Source: Aestuariibaculum marinum
GTDB taxonomy: Bacteria; Bacteroidota; Bacteroidia; Flavobacteriales; Flavobacteriaceae
Reading direction: 5' to 3'
Assembly: GCF_014596975.1 (NCBI RefSeq)
Contig: NZ_JACVXD010000006.1
Span: 94,538 to 158,537, forward strand
Length of the DNA stretch: 64,000 nt
In this document: piece by piece, positions 17,711 through 26,703 of the stretch
Numbering within the stretch: the stretch's first letter is position 1
Layout: the number at the start of each line of letters is the position of its first letter
Notes under the pieces: generated by a model
Databases searched by the model: none
The model's input: only the letters and a program-made list of their open reading frames with translations
What the model was told of the DNA's origin: nothing
Translations under genes and position numbers: made by a program

Positions 17711-18781
17711 ATGGCAAATAAGGAGGCTATATTTTTAAATCATGTTCATTGTTTTCGTGGTCTAGCTATTTTAATTATTGTCTTTGGTCATGCGATTGCA
17801 GGCGCAGTAATTGAGGCTAAAGGGGTATTCGATGAATCGTATCCTTTAGTTATGATTAGCGAGGTTTTATACCATGATAGTACGATTTATTTTGCTGTGA
17901 TGTCAGGGCTGTTGTTTACCAGTGTTTTAAGGGTAAAAGGGTATAGGCGATTTTATATGAATAAGCTAAAGTTCATCATAATACCTTATTTGTTTTTGAC
18001 TTTGGTATTTACACTTTTTAAAATGAAGTTTGTAAGCGATACTTTGTTTGAAAACGTTTGGAATTATCTACATCAGGTTGGTCGGGATTTGATTTACGGA
18101 AAGGCCAATTTCGTAATGTGGTATATTCCTGTTTTAGTGTTTTTGTATTTGGTTACTCCAGCTTTAGACTGGCTTCGAACTAGAAGTAAATTGACAAAAG
18201 CCGTATTTTTGTTGATGGTTTTAATGCCTTTATTGGTTTCAAGAATTCAAATGGCTCATGAGTATCTTTTAAAATTAGAAACCATGTTGTACTTTACAGG
18301 TGCTTATGCCTTTGGTATGTGGATAGGGAGCAATCTAAATAAAAAGCTAAACCTTATGAAAAGGCTCAGGTTTTTAGTGTTGATTTTAGCCTTTATAAGT
18401 ACTGTTTTATTATTCTTCTTGTACACCTATCAATTTGATGTTATAGGTGAAGTCTCTCTAAGAGAATCCTTATTCTATATCCAAAAGTTATGCTTTACAG
18501 TTCTAATTTTGTTACTGTTTAAAAAGTATGAACACAAAAGAATAAAATGGTTGAATGTTGTTGCTCGAGATTCTTTTGCGATTTATTTTTTACATGGTTT
18601 TATATTGTTTAGTTCTTTATCATGGTTTAAGGCTGTGTTAGATATTCATCAAATAGAACCGTTAAATATTATTTCAGGCGCAGTATTACTTTTAGTCTAT
18701 TCTGTGGGTTTGAGTTTGCTTACCGTTTATATTTCCAAAAAGCTTTTTAAGAGTTATTCAAGATTTTTAGTCGGAGCTTAA
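17711..18781 (+). CDS. Integral membrane acyltransferase (Acyltransferase_3 family)
   Basis: This 356-residue membrane protein has about ten hydrophobic segments. The N-terminal HCFRGLAILIIVFGHAI is the hallmark of acyltransferase-3 proteins, with the conserved Arg and His in the first helix region; FAVMSGLLFTSVL and FAIYFLHGFILFSSLSW are further family segments. These enzymes move acetyl or other acyl groups onto sugars of surface polysaccharides or onto lipids across the inner membrane. An in-frame TTG at 17666 would extend the ORF, but MANKEAIFLNH at 17711 is the better start. No glycan-synthesis gene is adjacent, so the substrate is unknown. It converges on leuB. Confidence 0.85.
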   Translation: MANKEAIFLNHVHCFRGLAILIIVFGHAIAGAVIEAKGVFDESYPLVMISEVLYHDSTIYFAVMSGLLFTSVLRVKGYRRFYMNKLKFIIIPYLFLTLVFTLFKMKFVSDTLFENVWNYLHQVGRDLIYGKANFVMWYIPVLVFLYLVTPALDWLRTRSKLTKAVFLLMVLMPLLVSRIQMAHEYLLKLETMLYFTGAYAFGMWIGSNLNKKLNLMKRLRFLVLILAFISTVLLFFLYTYQFDVIGEVSLRESLFYIQKLCFTVLILLLFKKYEHKRIKWLNVVARDSFAIYFLHGFILFSSLSWFKAVLDIHQIEPLNIISGAVLLLVYSVGLSLLTVYISKKLFKSYSRFLVGA

Positions 18782-18794
18782 TTAATAGAATTAA

Positions 18795-18822
18795 AAAAGC
18801 GCATAGGAGACTATGCGCTTTT
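18795..18822. terminator. Bidirectional terminator between convergent genes
   Basis: A perfect 12-bp stem, AAAAGCGCATAG / CTATGCGCTTTT, with loop GAGA lies between the acyltransferase gene and leuB, which point at each other. The A-run and T-run at the two ends let it work on both strands. Confidence 0.85.
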
Positions 18823-18865
18823 AAGGACTACAATAATTTTAATTTTGGTGACTAACTCAAAGTAA

Positions 18866-19984
18866 TTAAATGATTGTGGACTGCCCTAAATGTATGTTGG
18901 TAAAGTTTAGATTGGTTTCATCAGGATTGTTAATAAAATCCTCAATGAAGTCTCCTACCTTAGTTGTGGTTATATGATCGTATTTAGTGTTTAAATCGGG
19001 CGTGGTAATGTGTAGTTTGATAGATTTATCTACACCTTCACGAACCAATGCGGCTTCATCATCTAGTCCAAAATGTTCTAGCAACATGGCTGCCGATAAA
19101 ATTGAGGCAATAGGGTTGGCAATGCCTTTATTAGCACCTTTAGTATAAGCACCGTGAATTGGTTCGAACATGGCGTGTTTTTCACCAATGGATGCTGAGG
19201 CTAATAATCCTATTGATCCCACAATAACGCTGGCTTCTTCCGATAAAATATCGCCAAACATGTTTTCGGTTAAAATAACATCAAACTGTCTTGGATTGAT
19301 AATAAGCTCCATGGCTGCATTATCAATAAATAGATAGTCTACGGTTACATCGGGGTATTGTGGGGTTAACTCTTGTACTACTCTACGCCATAAACGTGAA
19401 CTTTCCAACACATTGGCTTTATCTACCAATGCTAATTTACGTTTTCTGGACTGTGCAGCTTTGAATGCCAGATGCGTAATGCGCTCTACTTCAAAGCGGT
19501 TATATTCGCAAATGTCCGAGGCTTTATTTCCATCATCACTTAATACTTTATCACCAAAATAAATGCCACCAGTGAGTTCGCGGTAAATAAGAATGTTAGT
19601 ATCCTTAATTTGCCTTTTTTTCAATGATGATTTATTTAGTAACTCTTCGTAAGCAATTACAGGTCTTATATTGGCATATAGACCCAACGATTTGCGTAAT
19701 CCTAAAAGACCTTGTTCCGGTCTAATTTTAGCATTAGGATCTAAATCGTAAGAGGTGTTTCCTATGGCGCCAAATAAAACGGCATCTGCGTTTTCACATA
19801 AATCTAAGGTTTCTTCTGGTAAGGGGATGCCAGTTTTTTGTATGGCACTTGCACCTACCAAACCTTCGGTAAAATTAAATACATGGTTAAACTCCATAGC
19901 GATAGCTTTCAAGACCTTTAGGGCTTGAGCTGTAACTTCAGGACCTGCACCATCACCTGGTAAAACAGCTATATTTAATTTCAT
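18866..19984 (-). CDS. leuB: 3-isopropylmalate dehydrogenase
   Basis: This 372-residue beta-decarboxylating dehydrogenase converts 3-isopropylmalate to 2-oxoisocaproate in leucine synthesis. VLPGDGAGPEVTAQALKVL opens the protein. The substrate Arg cluster (GLLGLRKSLGLYANIRPV), ELTGGIYFG, the metal-binding segment NMFGDILSEEASVIVGSIG and the NAD-specific EPIHGAYTKGANKG are all present. It follows leuA by 13 bp on the minus strand. leuC and leuD, which make its substrate, are not in this window. Confidence 0.95.
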   Translation of the reverse strand: MKLNIAVLPGDGAGPEVTAQALKVLKAIAMEFNHVFNFTEGLVGASAIQKTGIPLPEETLDLCENADAVLFGAIGNTSYDLDPNAKIRPEQGLLGLRKSLGLYANIRPVIAYEELLNKSSLKKRQIKDTNILIYRELTGGIYFGDKVLSDDGNKASDICEYNRFEVERITHLAFKAAQSRKRKLALVDKANVLESSRLWRRVVQELTPQYPDVTVDYLFIDNAAMELIINPRQFDVILTENMFGDILSEEASVIVGSIGLLASASIGEKHAMFEPIHGAYTKGANKGIANPIASILSAAMLLEHFGLDDEAALVREGVDKSIKLHITTPDLNTKYDHITTTKVGDFIEDFINNPDETNLNFTNIHLGQSTII

Positions 19985-19997
19985 AAGCTACGTGTTT

Positions 19998-21173
19998 TTA
20001 AGCAGAAACAATCTCTTTGTATATTCTGCTGTTTTCTATAATATAGTGGATGTCGTTATCTTCAACTTCTTTTTTCTTGTCAGCGAAATCTAAAAAGTTT
20101 TGATAGATTTCATCTAATTGAAGTTTCGTTAATTCGTATCCAACATTTTTTGCTCTGTAAGCTAAAGCAGCTCTACCACTTCTAGCGGTAAGAACGATAG
20201 CTGATTCTGTAACACCTACATCTTTAGGGTCTATAATTTCGTAAGTTTCACGGTTTTTAATTACACCATCCTGGTGAATCCCTGAACTATGAGCAAAAGC
20301 ATTCGCTCCAACAATAGCTTTGTTTGGTTGCGTGTAAATACCCATGTTATCTGAAACCAACTGACTTAAACCGTAAAGCATTTCAGTTTTAATGTTGGTG
20401 TCAAGGTTTAGGTAAGGGTGTTGTTTTAAAATCATAACAACTTCTTCTAAAGCTGTATTTCCAGCACGCTCACCAATACCGTTAATAGTACACTCAATCT
20501 GTCTTGCACCGTTTATTACACCTTCAATAGAGTTCGCGGTTGCTAAACCTAAATCGTTGTGACAGTGACAAGATAAAATGGCTTTGTCGATATCTTTTAC
20601 GTTTTCTTTTAAATATTTAATTTTTGCACCATACTCGCTTGGTAAACAATATCCAGTTGTATCCGGAATATTTAATACTGTTGCTCCAGCTTTAATCACT
20701 TCTTCACACACACGTGCTAAATAAGCGTTGTCTGTTCTTCCTGCATCTTCGGCATAAAACTCAACATCTTCAACAAAAGATTTAGCATATTTAACAGCTT
20801 TAACTGCGCGTTCTATAATGTCGTCCTGATTCGATTTAAATTTAAATTTAATATGAGATTCAGAAGTTCCGATACCAGTGTGAATTCTTGGTTTTTTAGC
20901 GTATTTTAGCGCTTCGGCTGCTACTTTTATATCGTTTTCAACCGAGCGTGTTAAACCACAAACTGTAGCGTTTTTTACAATTTTAGAAATGGCTTCTACC
21001 GATTTGAAATCGCCAGGGCTTGATACAGGGAAACCAGCCTCAATAATATCAACACCTAAATGATCAAGCTGTTCAGCTATGATTAATTTTTGTTCGGTGT
21101 TTAATTTGCAGCCTGGGACTTGCTCGCCATCGCGAAGCGTTGTGTCAAAAATTTGGACGTTCGTATTAGTCAT
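19998..21173 (-). CDS. leuA: 2-isopropylmalate synthase, short form
   Basis: This 391-residue HMGL-like enzyme condenses 2-ketoisovalerate with acetyl-CoA. [13 protein letters not shown] gives the metal and substrate motif, [15 protein letters not shown] and [15 protein letters not shown] the second metal motif, and [15 protein letters not shown] and [11 protein letters not shown] the accessory region. The chain ends soon after the subdomains. The roughly 120-residue C-terminal regulatory domain that binds leucine in classic LeuA (about 515 residues) is absent. Related enzymes such as citramalate or homocitrate synthase can look similar, but adjacency to leuB favours LeuA. Confidence 0.9.
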   Translation of the reverse strand: MTNTNVQIFDTTLRDGEQVPGCKLNTEQKLIIAEQLDHLGVDIIEAGFPVSSPGDFKSVEAISKIVKNATVCGLTRSVENDIKVAAEALKYAKKPRIHTGIGTSESHIKFKFKSNQDDIIERAVKAVKYAKSFVEDVEFYAEDAGRTDNAYLARVCEEVIKAGATVLNIPDTTGYCLPSEYGAKIKYLKENVKDIDKAILSCHCHNDLGLATANSIEGVINGARQIECTINGIGERAGNTALEEVVMILKQHPYLNLDTNIKTEMLYGLSQLVSDNMGIYTQPNKAIVGANAFAHSSGIHQDGVIKNRETYEIIDPKDVGVTESAIVLTARSGRAALAYRAKNVGYELTKLQLDEIYQNFLDFADKKKEVEDNDIHYIIENSRIYKEIVSA

Positions 21174-21321
21174 TTAGTAAAATAAATTTTCATTTTGTAT
21201 TACGAATGTATACTTTGGTTTTGTAAATGGATAATGGGTCGATTTTTTTTTACGATGTTTAACTGAATGGTTGTTTTGTTAATGTATTGTAAATCAGTAT
21301 TTTAAAACGGTTTTTAGAACT

Positions 21322-22872
21322 ATGACAAAGGAACAAAAAGATAATTTGTTTGTATTGGTAAAGTCGCTTTCAAAGTCAGAAAAGCGCCAGTTTAAGCTCT
21401 ATGTTGGTCGATTAGGCGTTAATGAAGATTCTAAATTTTTAACCCTGTTTAACATCCTGGAAAAGTTACCTGCTTACGATGAAGCTGCCATTTTAAAAAA
21501 AGGGGTAGTAAAGAAAGAGCAGTTGTCTAATTTAAAGGCGCATTTGTACAAACAAATTCTTATTAGTTTACGTTTAAACCCCTCGCATCAAACCATTCGT
21601 ATTCAAATTCGAGAACAATTAGATTTTGCAACAATACTTTATCATAAAGGATTGTATAAGCAAAGTTTAAAAATTTTAGATAAAGCCAAGAATTTAGCTA
21701 TTGCTAACGAAGAAAAAAACGTGGCTTACGAAATTGTGGAATTTGAGAAAATCATCGAGTCGCAATACATCACCCGAAGTTTAAATAATCGAGCCGACGA
21801 GTTGGCTATTCAGGCTAAGGAATTAAGTCAGCAAAACGTCATTGCGAGTAAACTATCGAATTTGTCGCTACAATTATACGGACAGTTTTTAAAAACCGGT
21901 TATGTAAAAAATGCTAAGGAAAGCACGCGTATTATTAAATATTACAATGCGCGTATGCCGAAGTATGATATTAATAAACTTGGGTTTAGGGAGAAACTTT
22001 GGCTCTACAAAGCAAACTTATGGTATAGTTTCCTGACTTTAGATTTTTTATCAAGTTATAAGTATGCGACCAAGTGGGTCGATTTATTTTATGATAACAG
22101 AGATATGATGATTTTAAACCCTGTGTTCTTTTTAAGGGGAAATCATTATCTGTTAGAGGCATTATTTTATCTGAGACATTACGAAAAGTTTAAAGAAACA
22201 CTCGTTCGTTTAGAGAATGTGACGCAGGAAAAGTGGTTTACCAGAGATGATAATGTGGATGGACTTACTTTTCTGTATATCTATAACAATAAGTTTAATC
22301 TTCATTTTATTGAAGGATCCTTTAAAGAAGGGTTACCGTTAGTTGAAGAAGTTTTAGATAAACTTAAAGAGTATCGCGATCGTATAGATGAGCATCACGT
22401 TATGGTGTTTTATTACAAAATAGCAAGTATGTATTTTGGTGCGGGTGAGACCAAAAAATGCATTTACTTTTTAGAGAAAATAATTAGTAATAAATCGCTT
22501 CAAATGCGAGAAGATTTATTGTGTTTCTCAAGAATTTTGAATTTGGTGGCACACTATGAAGCTGGAATGGATTACAATCTGGATTCATTAATAAGAAGTA
22601 CCTATAAGTTTTTAATTAAGATGGAAGATTTATACGAGGTACAAAAGGAATTTATTAAGTTCTTAAGAGGGTTAGGAGATATTTATCCGCATGAAGTGAA
22701 AAATGAATTTATTAAACTTCATAAGAAATTAAAGCAATATGAAAACGATCCGCATCAAAGTCGTGCCTTTTTATATTTGGATATTATTTCTTGGTTGGAA
22801 TCTAAAATTCAGAACAGACCAATAGACCTTGTTATTAAGAACAAATTTTACGACATGCGATTTAATCGTTAG
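21322..22872 (+). CDS. Uncharacterised TPR-like cytoplasmic protein
   Basis: I do not recognise a named family for this 516-residue protein. It has no signal peptide or membrane segment. The N-terminal segment VLVKSLSKSEKRQFKLYV is highly charged and helical. Much of the rest (about 110-450) reads as antiparallel helix pairs with tetratricopeptide-like spacing, for example LYHKGLYKQSLKILDKAKNLAIAN and MYFGAGETKKCIYFLEKII. Such proteins are usually protein-binding scaffolds. It stands alone, divergent from leuA and upstream of the SAM riboswitch, with no visible link to either. Similar proteins appear common in Flavobacteriia, as far as I recall. Confidence 0.75.
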   Translation: MTKEQKDNLFVLVKSLSKSEKRQFKLYVGRLGVNEDSKFLTLFNILEKLPAYDEAAILKKGVVKKEQLSNLKAHLYKQILISLRLNPSHQTIRIQIREQLDFATILYHKGLYKQSLKILDKAKNLAIANEEKNVAYEIVEFEKIIESQYITRSLNNRADELAIQAKELSQQNVIASKLSNLSLQLYGQFLKTGYVKNAKESTRIIKYYNARMPKYDINKLGFREKLWLYKANLWYSFLTLDFLSSYKYATKWVDLFYDNRDMMILNPVFFLRGNHYLLEALFYLRHYEKFKETLVRLENVTQEKWFTRDDNVDGLTFLYIYNNKFNLHFIEGSFKEGLPLVEEVLDKLKEYRDRIDEHHVMVFYYKIASMYFGAGETKKCIYFLEKIISNKSLQMREDLLCFSRILNLVAHYEAGMDYNLDSLIRSTYKFLIKMEDLYEVQKEFIKFLRGLGDIYPHEVKNEFIKLHKKLKQYENDPHQSRAFLYLDIISWLESKIQNRPIDLVIKNKFYDMRFNR

Positions 22873-22990
22873 CGAAAAATGATTTTGGGCTAAATTTCAA
22901 GTTTTTTGAAAAATTTATCACTAAAAATTAGGTTTTTATCGATTTCTATTTGAATATTTGCAAACGCAAAGTTCAAACACTTATTGAAAT

Positions 22991-23111
22991 GTTATCAAGA
23001 AAGGTGGAGGGATTAGACCCTTTGAAGCCTTAGCAACCCTTTACCTGTAAAGAAGGTGCTAAATTCTACCCAGTTCTAAGCTTACTTATTAGAACCTTAT
23101 GGATAGATAAC
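22991..23111 (+). ncRNA. SAM-I (S-box) riboswitch upstream of the MetX-AK-HSD gene
   Basis: The conserved S-box core is readable: GTTATCAAGAAAGGTGGAGG, then AGACCC, GAAGCCTTAGCAACCC, AAGGTGCTAAATTCTACC and a closing GATAGATAAC. P1 forms between GTTATC (22991-22996) and GATAAC (23106-23111). The kink-turn region, the AGCAACC strand and the AAGGTGCTAA strand match the class. It binds S-adenosylmethionine, and high SAM is expected to lower expression. No terminator stem with a T-run follows in the 110 bp before the start codon, so the output mechanism is unresolved. The region 22873-22990 before it holds a possible -7 box, AATATTTG, at 22953-22960. Confidence 0.93.
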
Positions 23112-23221
23112 TATACAGATTACCGCTGGTAAACATCTATTCTTTATAACATTTTTTAAGCGCATTACTAAGTAATGTTGTTTCGGGCTATTTTGTCATT
23201 AACAAAAACAAAAAACATATT

Positions 23222-26200
23222 TTGAGTACAAAGTTGCATCATATTGATATAAAAGATTTCGTTACAGAAAGTGGTGTGTCTAATGCAGAAATTAAATTAA
23301 GCTACCAACAGTTTGGTAAGGCTTTAGGTACTGCGCCTATTATTTTAATCAATCATGCGTTAACAGGCAATAGTAATGTTGCTGGTGAAGATGGCTGGTG
23401 GAAAGATTTGGTTGGCGACGATAAGGTTATCGATACCAAGATTTACACAATTCTGGCTTTTAATATTCCAGGAAATGGTTACGATGGTTTTATAATTGAA
23501 AACTATAAAGATTTCGTAGCCCGAGATATTGCAAAACTATTTTTAATCGGATTAAAGGAATTAAATATCAACAAGCTTTTTGCTATTGTTGGAGGTTCGC
23601 TTGGTGGAGGTATTGCTTGGGAAATGGCGGTATTAAGTCCCGATATTACCGAGAATTTAATTCCGGTGGCAACCGATTGGAAATCGACCGACTGGCTTAT
23701 TGCCAACTGCCAGATTCAGGAGCAGTTTTTAATCAATTCTAAGAATCCGGTACATGATGCACGAATGCACGCCATGTTATGCTACCGCACGCCTGAATCT
23801 TTTAAGGAACGTTTTCAGCGATCAAAAAATGAAGAGCTGGAAATCTTTAACGTAGAAAGCTGGTTGTTGCACCACGGTAAAAAATTACAGGAACGTTTTC
23901 AGTTGTCAGCTTATAAATTAATGAATCAATTACTGAAAACTATCGATGTGACTAAAAACCGACCAACCGATTTTAATGTGTTGGAAAATATTCATGGTAA
24001 TATTCATATTGTAGGTGTCGATTCCGATTTGTTTTTCACTGCCGAAGAAAACAGACAAACACATAAGCAACTGGCGGTTACAAATCCGAATGTAACCTAT
24101 AACGAAATCCATTCGGTACATGGGCATGATGCCTTTTTAATGGAATACGAGCAATTAGAAAAAATAGTAGAAGGCATTTTTGTGCCAAACTCTAAAAACA
24201 GAAGAATGAAAGTATTAAAATTTGGAGGAAAATCTTTAGCAAATGGTAACGGTTTAAATACTGTTATTTCAATTATTGAAAATAAAATTAATAACGACGA
24301 AAAGATTACTGTTGTGGTATCGGCACGTGGTTCAGCTACCGATGATTTAGAGTCTATTTTAGAGAAGGCGGTAAAAGGAAAAGAGTATCAAGCCGATTTA
24401 CAAGCCTTTAAAAATTATCAGGTTGAGCCCCTACCAAGCATTGATTTTTCAAAAGAATTTGCGATACTGGATAAATTATTTGAAGGAGTTAGTTTACTTG
24501 GTGATTACAGTAAAAAAACCAAAGATGAAATTCTGGCGCAAGGCGAATTGCTTTCTGTGAAATTAATTTCAAGTCTGTTAAACGAGCGTAATATTAAGGC
24601 AGCTGCCGTTGATTCCAGAGAGTTAATCAAAACCGATGGTGTTTTTGGTAATGCACAGCCTATTTCACAATTGTCGAAAGACAACGTTAAAAACTTTTAT
24701 AAAAACACACCAAATGGGGTGGTAAATATTGTTGCAGGGTTTATTGCTTCTAATGCTAATAATGAAACAACAACTTTAGGTAGAAATGGTAGTAATTATA
24801 CGGCTGCTTTATTGGCAAACTTTTTAGATGCTGAAGAATTAGAAAACTATACACACGTTAATGGTATTTACACTGCAAATCCGGATTTAGTTGAAGATGC
24901 TAAAAAAATTCGAGAGTTATCATTTGGTGAAGCCAATGAGTTAGCAAACTTCGGAACCACGGTTTTACACGCAAAAACCATTATTCCGTTAGTAGAGAAA
25001 AATATCAACTTACGTATTTTAAATACTTTTAATGCGGATGATGAAGGCACGTTAATTACTGCAAAACCTAACTCTAAAGAGGTGACGTCGTTGTCAGTAT
25101 TAGACGATGTGGCATTAATTAATTTAGAAGGTCGCGGATTACTTGGTAAAAGTGGTGTTGATGCACGTATTTTTGGAGCATTAGGAAGAAAAGATATTAG
25201 TGTTAGTATTATTTCACAGGGGTCTTCAGAACGTGGTATCGGATTAATTATTAATGCAGATCAGGCAACCAATGCCGTGTTGGCCTTAGAAAAGGAATTT
25301 GAAAACGATTTTTATTCACAAGATGTTAATAAAATTGGTGTTGTTGACGATGTTTCGGTAATTTCAATTATTGGTATCGAATTGAGTTCATTCCATAAAC
25401 CATTTAACGCTTTAATTAGAAATCAGATAACGCCGTTATTATTCAATAATACGGTAACCGGAAAGAATGTGAGTTTGGTGGTTAAAAAAGACCAACTGCA
25501 TAAAGCGATGAATGTTATTCACGGAGAAATCTTCGGAATTTCTAAGAAAATCAATATTGCTATTTTTGGTCACGGTGGTGTTGGCGGCGCATTGATAAAT
25601 CAGATCTTAAAATCTAAAGATGAAATAGAAAAGCGTAAGGGCGTGCTTTTAAATGTTTTTGCTATTGCAAACTCTAAAAAGTTACTTTTAAACAAGAAGG
25701 GTGTTGGTGAAGATTGGAAAGATGCTATCGCTAATTCACCTTTAGAAAGTTCAATTCAGGATGTGATTACTTTTGCTAAAAACAATCATTTAGAAAATTT
25801 AATTGCAGTAGATAATACAGCGAGTCCGAAGTTTCATGATAATTATATACCATTTGTTGAAGCAGGTTTCGATTTAGTGTCGTCTAATAAAATTGCTAAT
25901 ACCATTTCACATCAGTTCTATTCCGATTTACGCGCGCAATTAAAAGCGCATAATAAGGAGTATTTATATGAAACAACGGTTGGAGCAGGGTTACCGTTAA
26001 TTGACACCATTAAGTTGTTACACGAATCGGGTGAAAATATCACCAGAATTCGTGGGGTATTCTCAGGAACGTTGAGTTATTTATTCAATAATTTTTCTGT
26101 TCAGGATGAATCATTTAGTGAAATTGTTCAGGAAACTATCGATAAAGGATTTACCGAACCAGACCCTCGCGAAGATTTTTCAGGAAACGATGTAGCTAGA

Positions 26201-26623
26201 AAATTATTGATTTTAGCCAGAGAATTAGATTTGAAAAATGAATTTGAAGATGTAGCTGTTCAGAATTTAATTCCAGAGCAATATCGAGAAATTTCAGTTC
26301 AGGAATTTTTAGGGCAGTTAAATGTTTTAGACGACGAGTTCCAAAAGATTAAGGCAAATCAAGAGCCTGGACATGTGTTGCGTTATATAGGTGACTTGTC
26401 TGGCGATTTATCTCAGGAGAAAGGCGTTTTAGAGGTGAAGCTGGTTTCTATTCCAGAAGATAGTACACTTGGTCATGTAAAAGGATCGGATGCGATTTTT
26501 GAAATCTTTACCGAATCCTATGGAGAGCAACCAATTGTGATTCAGGGAGCCGGAGCAGGAGCAGAAGTAACCGCAAGAGGTGTGTTTGGAGATATTTTAA
26601 GATTGTCGAAACACGTAAATTAA
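23222..26623 (+). CDS. Trifunctional fusion: homoserine O-acyltransferase - aspartokinase - homoserine dehydrogenase
   Basis: One 1133-residue ORF holds three enzymes. Residues 1-325 are a MetX-type alpha/beta hydrolase with INHALTGNS, nucleophile Ser126 in VGGSLGGG, Asp of GVDSDLFF (about 267-269) and His302 in HGHDAFL. Residues 329-770 are aspartokinase (VLKFGGKSLANG, VVVSARGSATDD, TTLGRNGSNYTAALLA, then ACT repeats with GRGLLGKSGVDARIFGAL). Residues 777-1133 are homoserine dehydrogenase (IFGHGGVGGALI, ETTVGAGLPLIDTI, FSGTLSYLFN). It opens with TTG right after the riboswitch leader. An internal ATG at 24206 could start an AK-HSD form. The fusion couples aspartate activation, homoserine formation and its acylation for methionine. 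Confidence 0.93.
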   Translation: MSTKLHHIDIKDFVTESGVSNAEIKLSYQQFGKALGTAPIILINHALTGNSNVAGEDGWWKDLVGDDKVIDTKIYTILAFNIPGNGYDGFIIENYKDFVARDIAKLFLIGLKELNINKLFAIVGGSLGGGIAWEMAVLSPDITENLIPVATDWKSTDWLIANCQIQEQFLINSKNPVHDARMHAMLCYRTPESFKERFQRSKNEELEIFNVESWLLHHGKKLQERFQLSAYKLMNQLLKTIDVTKNRPTDFNVLENIHGNIHIVGVDSDLFFTAEENRQTHKQLAVTNPNVTYNEIHSVHGHDAFLMEYEQLEKIVEGIFVPNSKNRRMKVLKFGGKSLANGNGLNTVISIIENKINNDEKITVVVSARGSATDDLESILEKAVKGKEYQADLQAFKNYQVEPLPSIDFSKEFAILDKLFEGVSLLGDYSKKTKDEILAQGELLSVKLISSLLNERNIKAAAVDSRELIKTDGVFGNAQPISQLSKDNVKNFYKNTPNGVVNIVAGFIASNANNETTTLGRNGSNYTAALLANFLDAEELENYTHVNGIYTANPDLVEDAKKIRELSFGEANELANFGTTVLHAKTIIPLVEKNINLRILNTFNADDEGTLITAKPNSKEVTSLSVLDDVALINLEGRGLLGKSGVDARIFGALGRKDISVSIISQGSSERGIGLIINADQATNAVLALEKEFENDFYSQDVNKIGVVDDVSVISIIGIELSSFHKPFNALIRNQITPLLFNNTVTGKNVSLVVKKDQLHKAMNVIHGEIFGISKKINIAIFGHGGVGGALINQILKSKDEIEKRKGVLLNVFAIANSKKLLLNKKGVGEDWKDAIANSPLESSIQDVITFAKNNHLENLIAVDNTASPKFHDNYIPFVEAGFDLVSSNKIANTISHQFYSDLRAQLKAHNKEYLYETTVGAGLPLIDTIKLLHESGENITRIRGVFSGTLSYLFNNFSVQDESFSEIVQETIDKGFTEPDPREDFSGNDVARKLLILARELDLKNEFEDVAVQNLIPEQYREISVQEFLGQLNVLDDEFQKIKANQEPGHVLRYIGDLSGDLSQEKGVLEVKLVSIPEDSTLGHVKGSDAIFEIFTESYGEQPIVIQGAGAGAEVTARGVFGDILRLSKHVN

Positions 26624-26703
26624 ATTAGATTAATATATTGAAGCCTTAATAGGTTTTTAAATAGTCGTCCTATATTAATGAGATGACCAAAACAAATATA
26701 AAA

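Noticed and set aside
21174-21321. Leucine leader peptide ahead of leuA
   Set aside because: The only short frame near the start (MKIYFTK) has no Leu and no terminator follows. There is no sign of Leu attenuation.
26641-26658. Weak hairpin AAGCCT-TAAT-AGGTTT between the MetX fusion and metZ
   Set aside because: Six pairs with a G-U and a short T tract. It is too weak to call as a terminator, and the two genes are likely to be co-transcribed.
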